Notes: generated by a model from the sequence alone, not told the origin. 64,000 bases of DNA from Jiangella asiatica (GCF_004349065.1 NZ_SMKZ01000001.1:310001-374000); one strand, 5' to 3'. Positions 12,616-23,012 are shown, counted from the stretch's first letter. Numbers and translations are program-made.

Positions 12616-13110
12616 TCAGCGCTGGCCGGCGAGCCACGACCGGCCGACCTGCTCCTCGATCTTCGCCGCCTCGGTCAGGCCCTGATGCACGGCCTGCTCG
12701 ATCTTGCCGCCCACCAGTGGCACCGACGCCTTCACCGTCGCCGTGATGGTGACGGTGCTGCTGGCGCCGTTGCTGCTCAGGGACATGGTGCCAGTGCACT
12801 TGACCGGCGCGCCGATCATGTCCAGGTGGATGCTGCCGCTCCGCGACCCGTCCGGCGCGGCCGGCTCCCAGACGTCGCGCTGCTGGATGTCGATGGTGTC
12901 GCCGACGAACCGGCGCACGAAGTCGGGCACGTCCGGCGGCATCACTCGCTTCAGGTCGATGGTGACGCGGTCGCCATCACGGCTGACCGACACCTCGTGC
13001 CGCAGTGCCTTCGCGGCCGTGGTCTTGCGGGCGATGTAGGCCTCGTCGGTCAGCATCGCGAAGACAGTCACCGGATCGGCGTCGAAGCGGAGCTCGCTGT
13101 ACAGGTCCAT
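12616..13110 (-). CDS. DUF2505 domain-containing protein
   Basis: A 164-residue protein covering the DUF2505 domain (MDLYSELRFDADPVTVFAML ... GKIEQAVHQGLTEAAKIEEQ), a START/SRPBCC-like fold of actinobacteria. The beta-rich middle and long C-terminal helix are consistent with a ligand-binding cavity; the ligand is unknown. ATG at 13110 is used because the family similarity begins there. It is divergent from the tryptophan dioxygenase gene with only 32 bases between the two starts, so the promoters overlap. Confidence 0.8.
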   Translation of the reverse strand: MDLYSELRFDADPVTVFAMLTDEAYIARKTTAAKALRHEVSVSRDGDRVTIDLKRVMPPDVPDFVRRFVGDTIDIQQRDVWEPAAPDGSRSGSIHLDMIGAPVKCTGTMSLSSNGASSTVTITATVKASVPLVGGKIEQAVHQGLTEAAKIEEQVGRSWLAGQR

Positions 13111-13142
13111 GGCCCCCAATCCTGACCCATACGCTGGACCTC

Positions 13143-13967
13143 GTGACACACGACCACGACATCAGGGTGACGGAGGCGGCCATCGAACCGCCGTCCGCAC
13201 ACTTCGGCGAGGACGGTGCCCGTCTCACCTACGGTACCTACCTTCGCCTCTCCGAGCTGCTCGACCAGCAGCGACTGGAGACCGACGCTCATGATGAGCT
13301 GCTGTTCATCACCATCCACCAGGTCTACGAGCTGTGGTTCAAACAGCTGCTGCACGAGGTGGAAGCCGCCCGCGACGCGATGTTCGACGACCGGCTGTGG
13401 TGGGCCCGGCACCTGCTGAAACGCGTGCACGAGATCGAACGGATCCTGATCGAACAGGTCGGCGTCCTGGAGACGATGACGCCGCAGGACTTCCTGCAGT
13501 TCCGAGCCCAGCTGGCGCCGGCCAGCGGCTTCCAGTCCGTGCAGTTCCGCGAGCTGGAGTTCATCTCCGGCGCCAAGGACGAGGCGTTCGTGCAGCGTTT
13601 CCGGGGTCTCACCGAGGACGAGCGCTCCCGGCTGCGCCGCCGGCTGGACGAGCCGACCCTGTGGGACGCGTTCCTCGCCGTCCTGCGTACGCACGACCTG
13701 CCGGCCGGGTCCGACGACGAGGTCGGCGCGTCTCTGCGGATGGCCGCGCACGACCGCGCCGAGTTCGGCGACGTCTGGGAACTCGCGGAGGCGCTGCTGA
13801 CCCACGACGAGATGGCCGCCGGTTGGCGAGCCCGCCACGTCACCATGGTCGAGCGCATGATCGGCACCAAGACCGGCACCGGCGGTTCGTCCGGCGCCAC
13901 TTACCTGCGCAGCCGCCTCGACCTGCGCTACTACCCCTCGCTCTGGGAGCTCCGCTCCTGGCTGTGA
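13143..13967 (+). CDS. kynA: Tryptophan 2,3-dioxygenase
   Basis: Haem dioxygenase that opens the indole ring of L-tryptophan to N-formylkynurenine. At 274 residues it has family length. Family blocks are LTYGTYLRLSELLDQQ, DELLFITIHQVYELWFKQLL (distal His region), and the C-terminal HVTMVERMIGTKTGTGGSSG substrate-binding loop. GTG at 13143 gives the usual N-terminus. No kynureninase or formamidase gene lies nearby, so the rest of the kynurenine pathway must be elsewhere. The first of the 86-bp palindromic elements follows 25 bases after the stop. Confidence 0.93.
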   Translation: MTHDHDIRVTEAAIEPPSAHFGEDGARLTYGTYLRLSELLDQQRLETDAHDELLFITIHQVYELWFKQLLHEVEAARDAMFDDRLWWARHLLKRVHEIERILIEQVGVLETMTPQDFLQFRAQLAPASGFQSVQFRELEFISGAKDEAFVQRFRGLTEDERSRLRRRLDEPTLWDAFLAVLRTHDLPAGSDDEVGASLRMAAHDRAEFGDVWELAEALLTHDEMAAGWRARHVTMVERMIGTKTGTGGSSGATYLRSRLDLRYYPSLWELRSWL

Positions 13968-13992
13968 CCCCCACCCGCCCCGTCGGCCTCGC

Positions 13993-14078
13993 AATGATCA
14001 CGTTCAGCACGAAATCTCGTGTCGCACCAGGATCGCAAGCCTTGTGATGCACGGGTGATCCTGCTGAACGTGATCATT
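13993..14078. repeat. 86-bp palindromic element, copy A
   Basis: The terminal inverted repeats AATGATCACGTTCAGCA (13993-14009) and TGCTGAACGTGATCATT (14062-14078) match perfectly over 17 bases. The interior has an imperfect palindrome, CACGAAATCTCGTG, and a CAGGATC/GATCCTG pair. Reversed, it aligns along its whole length with copy B at 24800-24885. It lies between kynA and the NAD-GDH gene. It has no coding capacity; it could be a MITE-like or REP-like element. Confidence 0.85.
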
Positions 14079-14287
14079 TCGGGTGACGACGCTGCGTCGA
14101 CGTGGGGAGATCACGGCGCTGTTGGCGGCAGCACCGCCGCACCGTAGCCACAGCGAACCAACGCCGTTCCACAGCCAAGGGGATGATCATGGAAGCGGGG
14201 GTACAGGGAGCGCATGGAAGCGCGAGCTACTAATGTCTGAGACGTTCCGCACAACGGCGTGCGGAGTGTCGCACCGGGGGTTGGTGG

Positions 14288-17200
14288 ATGATGCGTAATC
14301 GGCTCGACGAAGCCAAGTCCGAGCTCCTTGCCAAGGCCGCGCTGGTCGGCGACCGAGGTTATCGTGACGAGGACGAGGCGTTCCTCCGGCGCTACTACCG
14401 GCATGTCGCCGCCGAGGACCTCGTCGACCGCGACGTCGTCGACGTCTACGGGGTCGCCGCCTCGCACCGTCGTTCGGCCCAGCTCCGGCCGCAAGGCACC
14501 GCCGTCGTCAACGTCTACACGCCGACCATCGACGAGCACGGGTGGGCCTCCGGGCACACCATCGTCGAGGTGGTCATCGACGACATGCCGTTCCTGGTCG
14601 ACTCCGTCACCATGGGGCTGTCGGAGCACGGGTACGCGATCCGGCTGGTCGTGCACCCACAGCTGGTGGTGCGCCGCGACATCACCGGCCAGCTGGTCGA
14701 GATCAGCGACCTCAACGAGAACGATCCCCGCCGCGACGCGGACACCATCGTCGAGTCGTGGATGCACGTCGAGATCGACCGCACCGACGACCCCGAGGAC
14801 CAGGCTGTCATCGAGCAGCTGCTGCGCGACGTGCTGCGTGACGTGCGCGAGGCGGTGGAGGACTGGCCGCGGATGCGTCAGCGCGCCACCGAGATCGCCG
14901 ACGAGCTGGAGAAGCCGCCGGCGCCCGTCCCGCAGCCGGAGGTCGACGAGGCGCGTGAGCTGCTGCGCTGGCTCGCCGACGACCATTTCACCTTCCTCGG
15001 CTACCGCGAGTACCTGCTCGACCAGGTCGACGGCGAGGACGTGCTGCGCGCGGTCACCGGGACCGGCCTGGGCATCCTGCGCTCGGACCAGGACCTGTCC
15101 GGGTCGTTCGCGAAGCTGCCGCGCGAGGTGCGCGCGAAGGCCCGCGAGAAGCGGCTGCTGGTGCTGACCAAGGCCAACTCCAAGGCGACGGTGCACCGCC
15201 CGGCGTATCTCGACTATGTCGGGGTCAAGTTGTTCGACGACGCCGGCGAGGTGATCGGCGAGCGGCGCTTCCTCGGGCTGTTCACGTCGGCGGCCTACAC
15301 CGAGAGCGTCATGCGCATCCCGGTGCTGCGCCGCAAGGTGCAGGAGGTCATCGAGCAGGCCGGGTTCGCGCCGTCGGGCCACTCCGGCAAGGACCTCCTG
15401 CAGGTGCTGGAGACCTACCCGCGCGACGAGCTGTTCCAGATCCCAGCCGATGAGCTGCTGCCGACGGCGCTGGCCGTCGTGCACCTGCAGGAGCGGCGCC
15501 ACCTGCGGATGTTCATCCGCCGCGATGACTACGGCCGCTACCTGTCGATCCTGGTCTACCTGCCGCGCGACCGCTACAACACCGACGTCCGCGAGCGCAT
15601 CCAGCGCATCCTGCTGGCAGCCACCGAGGGCGACTCCATCGACTTCACCGCCCGGGTGGGCGAGTCGGTGCTGGCGCGGCTGCACTTCGTCATCCGGATG
15701 GGTCGCGACCAGGAACTCCCGGAGATCGACGTCTCCGCGCTGGAGAAGCAGCTGGTCGCGGCCACGCGCTCCTGGACGGACGAGCTGTCCGACGCGCTGG
15801 CCGAGCAGGTGGGCGAGGAGGGCGCGGCGAAGCTGCTGCGGCGCTACCGTGGCGGCTTCCCCGAGGGCTACAAGGAGGACTTCCCGGCGCGCACCGCCGT
15901 CGCGGACGTGCGGCGCCTGGAGGACCTGCCCGCCGACGACGGCCTGGGCATGAACCTGTACCAGCCGGTCGGCGGCCTGGCCACGGACCGGCGCTTCAAG
16001 ATCTACCGCACCGGCACGCCGATCTCGCTGACCCAGGTGCTGCCGATCCTGTCGCGGATGGGCGTGGAGGTCGTCGACGAGCGGCCGTACGAGATCGCCC
16101 GCCGTGTCGGCGACACCGAGTCCACCGCCTGGATCTACGACTTCGGGCTGCGCTACCAAGGTCTGCGCGCCGCCGACGCCGACCGTCTCAAAGTGCTGTT
16201 CCAGGACGCGTTCGTCGCGGTGTGGCGTGGCGACGCGGAAAGCGACGGGTTCAACGCGCTCGTGCCGCAGGCCGGGCTGTCGTGGCGGCAGGCGTCCATC
16301 CTGCGGGCGTACGCCAAGTACCTGCGCCAGGCTGGCTCGACGTTCAGCCAGAACTATCTCGAGGAGGCGCTGTCCGGGCACGTCGAGGTCGCCCGGATGC
16401 TGGTCGACCTGTTCGAGGTGCGCTTCGACCCCGAGCGCGCCGCCGCCGACGACGACGGACGGCGCGCGCGCCAGGCTGCGGCCGAGCAGGTGAACGGCCG
16501 CATCGAGGAGGCCCTGGACCAGGTGGCCAGCCTCGACCAGGACCGCATCCTGCGCTCGTTCCTGCGGTTGATCAACGCCACGCTGCGCACCAGCTACTAC
16601 CGCGGCGCCCTGGGCGGGCCGCAGACCGTCACCAGCTTCAAGCTCGACTCCCGCTCGCTGCCGGAGCTGCCCGAGCCGCGCCCGAAGTACGAGATCTGGG
16701 TGTACTCGCCGCGGGTCGAGGGCGTCCACCTGCGCTTCGGCGACGTCGCGCGCGGCGGGCTGCGTTGGTCCGACCGTCGCGAGGACTTCCGCACCGAGAT
16801 CCTCGGCCTGGTCAAGGCGCAGGCGGTGAAGAACTCCGTCATCGTCCCGGTCGGCGCCAAGGGCGGTTTCGTCGGCAAGCGGCTGCCCGACCCCGCGGTC
16901 AACCGCGAGGCGTGGCTGGCCGAGGGTGTGGAGTGCTACAAGACGTTCATCCGCGCGATGCTCGACATCACCGACAACCGTGCGGCCGACCGCAGCGTCG
17001 TCCCGCCGCCGCAGGTGGTCCGGCACGACGGCGACGACCCCTACCTGGTGGTCGCGGCCGACAAGGGCACGGCGTCGTTCTCCGACATCGCCAACGAGGT
17101 GTCGCGCGAGTACGGCTTCTGGCTCGGCGACGCGTTCGCGTCGGGCGGGTCGGCCGGCTACGACCACAAGGCCATGGGCATCACCGCCCGCGGCGCCTGG

Positions 17201-19183
17201 GAGTCGGTCAAGCGCCACTTCCGGCAGCTCGGCCGCGACATCCAGAACGAGGACTTCACCGTCGTCGGCGTCGGCGACATGTCCGGCGACGTGTTCGGCA
17301 ACGGCATGCTGCTGTCCGAGCACATCCGGCTCGTGGCCGCGTTCGACCACCGCCACATCTTCCTCGACCCCGACCCGGACGCGGCGACGTCGTATACAGA
17401 GCGCCGCCGGCTGTTCGAGCTGCCGCGGTCGAGCTGGGAGGACTACGAGCCCAAGCTCATCAGCGAGGGCGGCGGCGTGTTCCCGCGCTCGGCGAAGACC
17501 ATACCGCTGACAACCGAGGTCAAGCGCGTGCTGGGCATCGACGAGCAGGCGGAGTCGATGAGCCCGCCCGAGCTCATGCACGCCATCCTGGGCGCGCCGG
17601 TCGACCTGCTGTGGAACGGTGGCATCGGCACGTACGTCAAGGCCAGCACCGAGTCGCAAGCCGAGGTCGGCGACAAAGCCAACGACGCCATCCGGATCAA
17701 CGCCGACGAACTGCGGTGCAAGGTGGTCGGTGAGGGCGGCAACCTCGGCCTCACCCAGCGCGGCCGCATCGAGTTCGCCCTGAAGGGTTCGGACGGCCGC
17801 GGCGGTCACATCAATACCGACGCCATCGACAACTCCGCCGGCGTCGACACTTCCGACCACGAGGTCAACATCAAGATCCTGCTCGACGGGGTGGTGCGTG
17901 CCGGCGACCTCACGGAGAAGCAGCGCAACCAGCTGCTGGCCGAGATGACCGACGAGATCGCCGAGCTGGTGCTGGCCAACAACTACGGACAGAACGTCGC
18001 GCTGGCCAACGGCACCTTCCAGGCGGCCAACCTGGCGCACGTGCACCGCTCGTACCTGGCCAAGCTGGAGCGCAAGGGCCTGCTCGACCGCCAGCTCGAG
18101 GCGCTGCCCACGGACCGGCAGCTGGCCGAGCGCATCAACGCCGGCAAGGGCCTGTCCAGCCCGGAGCTGTCGGTCGTGCTCGCATACACCAAGAACCTCA
18201 TGTACGAAGAGCTGCTGGCCAGCGGCATGCCCGACGACCCCTACCTGAGCGCCGCCCTGCACGCCTACTTCCCCAGCGCGCTGCGCGAGCGCTACCCGAA
18301 CCAGATCGACGAGCACCCGCTGCGCCGCGAGATCATCACCAACGTCGTCGTCAACGAGCTGGTGAACACGGCCGGGACGACGTTCGCCTACCGGCTGGGC
18401 ATGGAGACCGGCGGCTCGGTCGAGGACCTCGCCCGCGCGCACACCGTCGCCGACGTCGTCTTCCGCATGCCCGAGCTGATGACCGCGGTGAAGGAGCTGG
18501 ACAACGTCGTCGCCGACGAGGTCCAGATCCGGATGCGCCTGGAGGGCCGCACCATCACCGAGCGCGCTACTCGCTGGCTCGCGGTCAACCGGCGTCCGCC
18601 CATCGACATCGCCTGGCAGATCGGGTTCTTCGAGGAAGCCATCGCCCGGTTGCTGGTCGCCCTGCCGAAGGTCCTGGTCGGCCGCGAGCTGGACCTGTTC
18701 CAGGAGCGGCAGCAGTCGCTGCTGGAGGCCGGGGTCCCCGAGCCGCTGGCCACGCGGGTCTCGGTGCTGCCGCCGGCGTACTCCGGCCTGGGCATGGTGG
18801 AGAACTCCCTCGCCACCGGCACCGACCTGCTCGAGGTCGCGCGGGTCCACTTCACCCTGGGCGCCTTCCTCGAGCTCGGCCGGCTGCTGGAGCGCATCGT
18901 CTCCCTGCCGCGGCACGACCGGTGGCACACCATGGCACGGGCGGCGCTGCGCGACGAGCTGCACGCGCTGCAGGCCTCGCTCACCGCCCAGGTGATCCAG
19001 CACACCGAGGAGGACGCCGAGCCGCAGGCCAGGGTGGAGACGTGGGCGCTACAGGACGACGTGGTCGTCGGGCGGACGCAGGAGATCCTGCGCGAGATCG
19101 TCGAGAGCGACAGCTTCGACCTCGCCCGGCTGTCGGTCGGACTGCGCGCCGTCCGCGGCCTGCTCCGTCCCGCCGCCGGCTGA
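14288..19183 (+). CDS. gdhB: NAD-specific glutamate dehydrogenase, 180-kDa type
   Basis: Catabolic oxidative deamination of glutamate to 2-oxoglutarate. The 1631-residue length is that of the large L_180 family, with a long N-terminal regulatory region containing ACT-like segments, a catalytic core with KGGFVGKRLP (about 857), GTASFSDIANEVS (about 927) and the NAD-binding VGVGDMSGDVFGNGM (about 993), and a helical C-terminal region. Start is ATG 14288 or 14291. It is a single gene. Together with pruA it would carry proline carbon into the TCA cycle; a second, small glutamate dehydrogenase lies at 27.1 kb. Confidence 0.93.
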   Translation: MMRNRLDEAKSELLAKAALVGDRGYRDEDEAFLRRYYRHVAAEDLVDRDVVDVYGVAASHRRSAQLRPQGTAVVNVYTPTIDEHGWASGHTIVEVVIDDMPFLVDSVTMGLSEHGYAIRLVVHPQLVVRRDITGQLVEISDLNENDPRRDADTIVESWMHVEIDRTDDPEDQAVIEQLLRDVLRDVREAVEDWPRMRQRATEIADELEKPPAPVPQPEVDEARELLRWLADDHFTFLGYREYLLDQVDGEDVLRAVTGTGLGILRSDQDLSGSFAKLPREVRAKAREKRLLVLTKANSKATVHRPAYLDYVGVKLFDDAGEVIGERRFLGLFTSAAYTESVMRIPVLRRKVQEVIEQAGFAPSGHSGKDLLQVLETYPRDELFQIPADELLPTALAVVHLQERRHLRMFIRRDDYGRYLSILVYLPRDRYNTDVRERIQRILLAATEGDSIDFTARVGESVLARLHFVIRMGRDQELPEIDVSALEKQLVAATRSWTDELSDALAEQVGEEGAAKLLRRYRGGFPEGYKEDFPARTAVADVRRLEDLPADDGLGMNLYQPVGGLATDRRFKIYRTGTPISLTQVLPILSRMGVEVVDERPYEIARRVGDTESTAWIYDFGLRYQGLRAADADRLKVLFQDAFVAVWRGDAESDGFNALVPQAGLSWRQASILRAYAKYLRQAGSTFSQNYLEEALSGHVEVARMLVDLFEVRFDPERAAADDDGRRARQAAAEQVNGRIEEALDQVASLDQDRILRSFLRLINATLRTSYYRGALGGPQTVTSFKLDSRSLPELPEPRPKYEIWVYSPRVEGVHLRFGDVARGGLRWSDRREDFRTEILGLVKAQAVKNSVIVPVGAKGGFVGKRLPDPAVNREAWLAEGVECYKTFIRAMLDITDNRAADRSVVPPPQVVRHDGDDPYLVVAADKGTASFSDIANEVSREYGFWLGDAFASGGSAGYDHKAMGITARGAWESVKRHFRQLGRDIQNEDFTVVGVGDMSGDVFGNGMLLSEHIRLVAAFDHRHIFLDPDPDAATSYTERRRLFELPRSSWEDYEPKLISEGGGVFPRSAKTIPLTTEVKRVLGIDEQAESMSPPELMHAILGAPVDLLWNGGIGTYVKASTESQAEVGDKANDAIRINADELRCKVVGEGGNLGLTQRGRIEFALKGSDGRGGHINTDAIDNSAGVDTSDHEVNIKILLDGVVRAGDLTEKQRNQLLAEMTDEIAELVLANNYGQNVALANGTFQAANLAHVHRSYLAKLERKGLLDRQLEALPTDRQLAERINAGKGLSSPELSVVLAYTKNLMYEELLASGMPDDPYLSAALHAYFPSALRERYPNQIDEHPLRREIITNVVVNELVNTAGTTFAYRLGMETGGSVEDLARAHTVADVVFRMPELMTAVKELDNVVADEVQIRMRLEGRTITERATRWLAVNRRPPIDIAWQIGFFEEAIARLLVALPKVLVGRELDLFQERQQSLLEAGVPEPLATRVSVLPPAYSGLGMVENSLATGTDLLEVARVHFTLGAFLELGRLLERIVSLPRHDRWHTMARAALRDELHALQASLTAQVIQHTEEDAEPQARVETWALQDDVVVGRTQEILREIVESDSFDLARLSVGLRAVRGLLRPAAG

Positions 19184-19226
19184 GCGCCGGTACGCCCGGG
19201 CCGCCGCCGCGGCGCCCCTAGAGGGC

Positions 19227-19440
19227 TCAGCGGGCGGTCGCCAGCTCGAGGTCTGCGTCCGGCTCGCCGGCGTCGACGAGGATGGCGGCGGCCATGCCGA
19301 CGCCGATGACCTCGAGGCGATCTCAGGGATGACACCTCCGAGCCGATCTCCTGTTCGGCGAGGGCCACGGTCTGCCCGCCCAGCGCGATGTCGAGGCCGG
19401 GTCGCTCGGCCGCTTCGGCGGCGACCAGGCGTTCGGTGTC
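19227..19440 (-). pseudogene. Remnant of an MMPL/RND-type transporter
   Basis: Two short pieces in different frames resemble an MMPL-family lipid/drug transporter: RPGLDIALGGQTVALAEQ, then VIGVGMAAAILVDA, which matches the conserved block before the late transmembrane segments (GVGLAVAVLVDA in relatives). They are separated by a frame change and a large loss of sequence. It reads in the opposite direction to the neighbouring TetR-type gene, the common layout of an MMPL exporter and its repressor. Assignment is by motif only. Confidence 0.45.
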
Positions 19441-20005
19441 AATCGACGAGATCAAGCAGACAGCGCCCGGGCTGATGCGCGAGCACAGCACCACCGATTT
19501 CCGCTCCTCCGGCATCGCCCGGCTCATAGGCATGACCGCGCCCGCGCTCTACCGCTACGTCGCCGACCGCGCCGAGTTGCTCACGGCCTTGATCGTCGAC
19601 GCGTACGACGACCTCGGCCAGGCGGTGGCGCAGGCCCGCGACCGGGTGCCGCTGGACGACCCCGGCAGCCGCTTCGTCACCGTCGCGCAGGCGTACCGCC
19701 AATGGGCCAAGGACGAGCCGCAGCGCTTCGCGCTCATCCTCGGCCTGCCCGTGCCCGGCTACCACGCACCCGTCGAGGCCCCCACCACCGAGGCCGCTCG
19801 GCGGGCGATGACCCAGCTCAAGGCGCTGTTCTCGGAGGCGGCCCGGCTGGGGCGCCCTGCGCCCACCGACGCTGCGCGGCGACGGCGACACCGTCGGCGC
19901 CTACCTCGCCGCCGACCCGCCCGAACCCATCGACGGACCCGCGGCGTCGCCATGAGGGTGTCCGCCCCGATTGCGCGTAACCTAGTGCGACGTGGCAGTA
20001 CGTGA
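19436..20005 (+). CDS. TetR/AcrR-family regulator with C-terminal frameshift
   Basis: Repressor-type DNA-binding protein. The N-terminal helix-turn-helix is intact: [20 protein letters not shown]. The ligand domain is similar to the WHG subfamily up to about residue 140. There the reading frame turns into Arg-rich nonsense ([14 protein letters not shown]), while the neighbouring frame carries a sensible ending, [17 protein letters not shown], stopping at 19955. One extra base near 19850-19862 explains this, so it is a recent pseudogene or a sequencing error. GTG 19436 or TTG/ATG codons upstream may start it. The shifted frame runs into prfB. Confidence 0.6.
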   Translation: MSIDEIKQTAPGLMREHSTTDFRSSGIARLIGMTAPALYRYVADRAELLTALIVDAYDDLGQAVAQARDRVPLDDPGSRFVTVAQAYRQWAKDEPQRFALILGLPVPGYHAPVEAPTTEAARRAMTQLKALFSEAARLGRPAPTDAARRRRHRRRLPRRRPARTHRRTRGVAMRVSAPIARNLVRRGST

Positions 20006-21110
20006 CTTCGAGGCCGAGATCGCCGACCTCTCCCAGACTCTGGCCAGCATCGAGCAGGTCCTCGAGCCGGACAAGATGCGCGAGCGCATCACCGACCTCG
20101 AGGAGCACGCCGCCGCGCCCGACCTGTGGGACGACGTCGAGAAGGCGCAGCAGGTCACCAGCCAGCTGTCTTACCTGCAGGCCGAACTGCGCAAGGTGAC
20201 CGACCTGCGCCAGCGCATCGAGGACCTCCCGGTCATGCTGGAGCTGGGCCGCGACGAGAGCGACGCCGACGCCATGGCCGAGGTGGAGCGCGAGATCGAC
20301 GAGCTGCGCAAGACCGTCTCCGACCTGGAGATCCGAACCCTGTTGGCGGGGGAGTACGACGAGCGCGAGGCCGTGGTCACCATCCGGTCCGGTGCCGGAG
20401 GTGTCGACGCCGCCGACTTCGCCGAGATGCTCCTGCGCATGTACCTGCGGTGGGCCGAGCGGCACGGCTACAAGACCGAGGTGCTCGACACCTCCTACGC
20501 CGAGGAAGCCGGCCTCAAGTCGGCGACGTTCGAGGTCAAGGCGCCGTTCGCGTACGGGACGCTGTCGGTCGAGGCCGGCACCCACCGCCTGGTGCGCATC
20601 TCGCCGTTCGACAACCAGGGCCGCCGACAGACGTCGTTCGCCGCGGTCGAGGTGATCCCGCTGATCGAGCAGACCGACCACGTCGAGATCCCCGAGTCCG
20701 ACATCCGCATCGACGTGTTCCGCTCCTCCGGCCCCGGCGGGCAGAGCGTCAACACCACCGACTCCGCCGTGCGCATCACCCACCTGCCCACCGGCATCGT
20801 GGTGTCCATGCAGAACGAGAAGTCGCAGATCCAGAACCGCGCCGCCGCGATGCGCGTGCTCCAGTCCCGGCTGTTGCTGCTGCGCCGCGAGGAGGAGCAG
20901 GCGCAGAAGAAGGAGCTGGCCGGCGACGTGAAGGCGTCCTGGGGTGACCAGATGCGCTCCTACGTCCTGCACCCGTACCAGATGGTCAAGGACCTGCGCA
21001 CCGAGCACGAGGTCGGCAACCCGCAAGCGGTGTTCGACGGCCAGATCGACGACTTCCTCGAGGCCGGCATCCGCTGGCGCATGCGCGAGCAGGCGGAGAC
21101 GTCGTCGTGA
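19992..21110 (+). CDS. prfB: Peptide chain release factor 2
   Basis: Recognises UGA/UAA and triggers peptide release. The 372-residue chain has the RF2 tripeptide SPF ([10 protein letters not shown]) and the catalytic GGQ loop ([17 protein letters not shown]). The frame is continuous from GTG 19992, so the autoregulatory +1 frameshift of many RF2 genes is absent, as is common in actinobacteria. It heads the conserved prfB-ftsE-ftsX group. Confidence 0.96.
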   Translation: MAVRDFEAEIADLSQTLASIEQVLEPDKMRERITDLEEHAAAPDLWDDVEKAQQVTSQLSYLQAELRKVTDLRQRIEDLPVMLELGRDESDADAMAEVEREIDELRKTVSDLEIRTLLAGEYDEREAVVTIRSGAGGVDAADFAEMLLRMYLRWAERHGYKTEVLDTSYAEEAGLKSATFEVKAPFAYGTLSVEAGTHRLVRISPFDNQGRRQTSFAAVEVIPLIEQTDHVEIPESDIRIDVFRSSGPGGQSVNTTDSAVRITHLPTGIVVSMQNEKSQIQNRAAAMRVLQSRLLLLRREEEQAQKKELAGDVKASWGDQMRSYVLHPYQMVKDLRTEHEVGNPQAVFDGQIDDFLEAGIRWRMREQAETSS

Positions 21111-21124
21111 CGGCGGTCGTGACG

Positions 21125-21148
21125 GCCCGCGCGGCTGACGGCGCGGGC
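21125..21148 (+). terminator. GC-rich hairpin after prfB
   Basis: Perfect 8-base stem GCCCGCGC / GCGCGGGC with an 8-base loop, 14 bases past the prfB stop and without a U-tract. It may end or attenuate the prfB transcript ahead of ftsE, whose start is 170 bases further on. Confidence 0.4.
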
Positions 21149-21318
21149 ACGAGCGCACCTCGCGCGCACGCCGTCGTCGCCGGAACGGGAACCTTCGCGG
21201 TGACTCTCCACGTTGGTTCTCCCAGCGTTCGGACACCGGCGGACGTACACTCACAGACGAGCTTCAGGCGGTCGACGAGCATCGCAGGAGCGTCAGGCAT
21301 CCAGATCGGCGAGGCACC

Positions 21319-22008
21319 GTGATCCTTTTCGACAACGTCAGCAAGCTGTACCCGACGCAGAACCAACCGGCCCTCGACAGCCTCACCATGGAGGTCGAGA
21401 AGGGCGAGTTCGTGTTCCTCGTCGGGCCCTCGGGCTCGGGGAAGTCCACGTTCCTGCGCCTGACCCTCAAGGAGGAGCGGCCGACGGCCGGGCGCATCCG
21501 CGTCGCCGGCAAGGACCTGCACCGGCTGTCGAACTGGAAGGTCCCGCACCTGCGCCGCCGCATCGGCACGGTCTTCCAGGACTTCCGGCTGCTACCCAAC
21601 AAGACGGTGTTCGAGAACGTGGCGTTCGCGCTGCAGGTCATCGGCAAGCCGCGGCGGCAGATCAACCGCGACGTGCCCGCCGTCCTCGAGCTCGTCGGGC
21701 TCGACGGCAAGGAGGACCGGCTGCCCGACCAGCTCTCCGGCGGCGAGCAGCAGCGTGTCGCCGTCGCCCGGGCATTCGTCAACCGTCCGCTGATCCTGCT
21801 GGCCGACGAGCCGACGGGCAACCTCGATCCGGGCACCAGCGTCGGCATCATGAAGCTGCTGGACCGGATCAACCGCACCGGCACCACCGTCGTCATGGCG
21901 ACCCACGACCAGTCGATCGTCGATCAGATGCGCAAGCGCGTGATCGAGCTCGAACACGGCAAGCTCGTCCGTGACCAGTCGCGCGGTGTGTACGGCTACA
22001 CCCGCTAG
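21319..22008 (+). CDS. ftsE: Cell division ATP-binding protein FtsE
   Basis: ABC ATPase of the FtsEX complex, which couples divisome assembly to activation of a periplasmic or extracellular peptidoglycan hydrolase. The 229-residue protein has Walker [11 protein letters not shown]-loop [19 protein letters not shown], signature LSGGEQQR and Walker [17 protein letters not shown] at 21319 starts it. ftsX follows 53 bases later in the same direction, so one operon is likely. Confidence 0.96.
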   Translation: MILFDNVSKLYPTQNQPALDSLTMEVEKGEFVFLVGPSGSGKSTFLRLTLKEERPTAGRIRVAGKDLHRLSNWKVPHLRRRIGTVFQDFRLLPNKTVFENVAFALQVIGKPRRQINRDVPAVLELVGLDGKEDRLPDQLSGGEQQRVAVARAFVNRPLILLADEPTGNLDPGTSVGIMKLLDRINRTGTTVVMATHDQSIVDQMRKRVIELEHGKLVRDQSRGVYGYTR

Positions 22009-22061
22009 CGCGCCACCACAGCCAGGGCCGTCCGCGGCCACCAGCCGACCCGGAAGAAACG

Positions 22062-22967
22062 ATGCGCGTCCAGTATGTCTTGTCCGAGATCGCCACCGGA
22101 CTACGCCGCAACCTCACGATGACCATCGCACTGGTCATCGTGGTCGCGATCTCCATCGCGATGTTCGGCACCGGCCTGCTGGTGCGGTCCCAGGCCGAGA
22201 CCACCAAGGGTTACTGGTACGACCGCATCGAGATCTCGGTGTTCATGTGCAACGAGTACTCCACCGGCGCCGGATGCGCCGACGGAGCGGTCACCGACGC
22301 ACAGCGCGACACCATCCGGCAGACGCTGGAGGCGCACCCCGAGGTCGACGAGGTCTTCTACGAGAACCAGGAACAGGCCTTCGAGCGGTTCCGCGAGCAG
22401 TTCGACGACTCCGACGTCGAGAACATCATCACCCCCGACCAGCTGCCCGAGTCCTTCCGCGTCGCGCTGCAGGACCCGGAGGAGTACGACGGCGTCGTCT
22501 CGGCCGTTTCCGGTCTGCCGGGTGTGCAAGAGGTCACCGACCAGCGTCAATTGCTGGAGCCGCTGTTCCAGACGCTCGATGGCGTCCAGGTCAGCGCGTT
22601 CGCCATCACGCTCATCCAGGTGATCGCGGCCGTCCTGCTGATCGGCAACACCATCCGGCTGGCCGCGTTCAGCCGCCGTCGCGAGACCGGCATCATGCGG
22701 CTGGTCGGCGCGTCGAACTTCTACATCCAGCTGCCGTTCATCCTGGAGGCCGCGATCGCGGGCCTGCTCGGGTCGTTGTTCGGGGTGGTCGCGCTGTTCT
22801 TCGGCGTCGAGTTGGTGGTTGGCCGGTTCATCGCGCCGAACCTGCAGTTCACGTCCTGGGTCGACAGTGGGGACGTGTGGGCGGCGGTGCCGTGGCTGCT
22901 GCTGGCCGGCGTCCTGATCTCGGTGGTCGCGTCCTTCGTCACGCTGCGCCGCTACCTGCGCGTCTGA
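22062..22967 (+). CDS. ftsX: Cell division protein FtsX
   Basis: Membrane partner of FtsE, 301 residues. It has four predicted membrane segments: one near the N-terminus (about 20-41), then an extracellular domain (about 45-175, with a Cys pair MCNEYSTGAGC), then three segments in the C-terminal half (about 180-300). The extracellular domain is expected to bind and activate a hydrolase, probably the M23/coiled-coil protein at 25034. In this window a reversed sulfatase gene lies between the two. Confidence 0.95.
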   Translation: MRVQYVLSEIATGLRRNLTMTIALVIVVAISIAMFGTGLLVRSQAETTKGYWYDRIEISVFMCNEYSTGAGCADGAVTDAQRDTIRQTLEAHPEVDEVFYENQEQAFERFREQFDDSDVENIITPDQLPESFRVALQDPEEYDGVVSAVSGLPGVQEVTDQRQLLEPLFQTLDGVQVSAFAITLIQVIAAVLLIGNTIRLAAFSRRRETGIMRLVGASNFYIQLPFILEAAIAGLLGSLFGVVALFFGVELVVGRFIAPNLQFTSWVDSGDVWAAVPWLLLAGVLISVVASFVTLRRYLRV

Positions 22968-23012
22968 CGGTGGGTCGCCTGCGGTCGTCGGCCGTCCGAC
23001 TGCCCACACGAC

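Noticed and set aside
14111-19003. A 1630-codon open frame on the minus strand
   Set aside because: It is antisense to the NAD-glutamate dehydrogenase gene. In GC-rich DNA the complementary frame of a real gene lacks stops; the plus-strand product has all catalytic motifs and the antisense product has none.
21241-21256. TACACT as a -10 element of an ftsE promoter
   Set aside because: No acceptable -35 hexamer at 16-18 bases upstream.
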